In this document: positions 5,223 to 5,403 of the stretch, piece after piece
Layout: each line of letters starts with the position of its first letter
Numbering within the stretch: position 1 is the stretch's first letter
Source of the DNA: Gemmatimonadota bacterium
Lineage (GTDB): Bacteria; Gemmatimonadota; Gemmatimonadetes; Longimicrobiales; RSA9
Length of the DNA stretch: 5,403 bases
Reading direction: 5' to 3'
NCBI GenBank assembly: GCA_019689775.1
Contig: JADGGV010000304.1
Coordinates: 1 to 5,403, forward strand
Position numbers and translations under genes: made by a program
The notes under the pieces: model-generated
Told to the model about the DNA's origin: nothing
Databases searched by the model: none
What the model saw: only the letters and a program-made list of their open reading frames with translations

Positions 5223-5403
5223 TTCGCTCGATCGTCTCGGAGGTGGCCCGGTCCCGCGACGCCGGGGGCGGCCGCGGCCGCCGGCGCGAGACCGGCGGCG
5301 CATGCGGCGCGCGCAAACTTCACGCCGCCGCCAATCCGCCGCCCGCCACCGCGCCACAGCGCCTGGCCGGAGCGCCGCTGGTCGCCGGCCGCGACGCCCA
5401 CCC
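5223..5403. other. aceB upstream region, no gene recognised
   Basis: This 181-base stretch should contain the aceB leader and perhaps its promoter, which would read on the minus strand. No convincing -35/-10 pair is visible; the only slightly AT-richer patch is around 5313-5335. A plus-strand frame opens at the ATG at 5302 and runs off the edge, but it has no ribosome binding site and its product is Arg/Ala-rich, so it is not called. The DNA is otherwise GC-only with several short inverted repeats. Confidence 0.5.
5277..5299. repeat. Inverted repeat in the aceB leader
   Basis: GCCGCCGG (5277-5284) and CCGGCGGC (5292-5299) form a perfect 8-bp inverted repeat around a 7-base spacer, 54 bases upstream of the aceB ATG. 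It could be an operator for a glyoxylate-pathway regulator or a leader hairpin. Equally, arms made only of G and C are expected by chance in such DNA. Confidence 0.3.

Noticed and set aside
3313..5316. 667-codon minus-strand frame overlapping aceB
   Set aside because: It is a shifted frame of malate synthase with biased composition. The true frame carries every family motif.
5223..5357. Longer malate synthase N-terminus from the ATG at 5357
   Set aside because: The extra 45 residues are mostly Arg, Gly and Pro and unlike any AceB start. The 5222 ATG gives a normal family length.
5302..5403. Divergent gene starting at the ATG at 5302 on the plus strand
   Set aside because: It has no ribosome binding site, an Arg/Ala-rich product and runs off the edge, so nothing supports it.
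1..5403. Mobile element, CRISPR array, toxin-antitoxin or defence system
   Set aside because: No transposase, regularly spaced repeats, small paired genes or nuclease motifs are visible in either strand.

Overview
The window is very GC-rich (by eye above 70% G+C, with G/C at nearly every third codon position). It looks like chromosomal DNA of a high-GC, probably Gram-negative bacterium. A lineage such as Gemmatimonadota would fit the base composition and the secreted proteins with Ala-X-Ala-Gln-Gln signal-peptide ends, but this placement is a guess from style. No 16S rRNA or other phylogenetic marker is present.

Layout. Positions 1-261 hold no convincing gene; they carry a short AT-rich island (about 141-165) that may be a promoter and a strong ribosome binding site. 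A plus-strand gene (262-1068) encodes a secreted protein of unknown function. It is rich in His, Arg, Asp and Tyr, has a compact two-cysteine motif and ends in a calcium-loop-like motif. It is followed by a stem-loop (1088-1118) and a good intrinsic terminator (1145-1176). The other three genes are on the minus strand and read right to left: aceB (malate synthase A, 5222-3627), aceA (isocitrate lyase, 3556-2273), then a secreted protein with three fibronectin-III-like repeats (2179-1199). That last gene converges on the plus-strand gene.

How the genes work together. aceB and aceA encode the two dedicated enzymes of the glyoxylate bypass. Isocitrate lyase splits isocitrate into succinate and glyoxylate, and malate synthase condenses glyoxylate with acetyl-CoA to malate. 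Together they allow net carbon gain from acetate, fatty acids or other C2-yielding substrates. They are 70 bases apart and almost certainly one transcript, in the order aceB-aceA as in the E. coli aceBAK operon. No isocitrate dehydrogenase kinase/phosphatase (aceK) follows. The fibronectin-III-like gene comes next after a 93-base gap containing overlapping GC-only inverted repeats, so it may be a separate unit or a read-through product. Its link to the glyoxylate enzymes is only positional.

The metabolic genes are ordinary and complete, with all recognised signature motifs intact. The less explained parts are the two secreted proteins and the inverted repeats in the gaps around aceA. I found no mobile element, CRISPR array, tRNA, rRNA or defence-type gene cluster, and nothing that amounts to a clear new multi-gene system.
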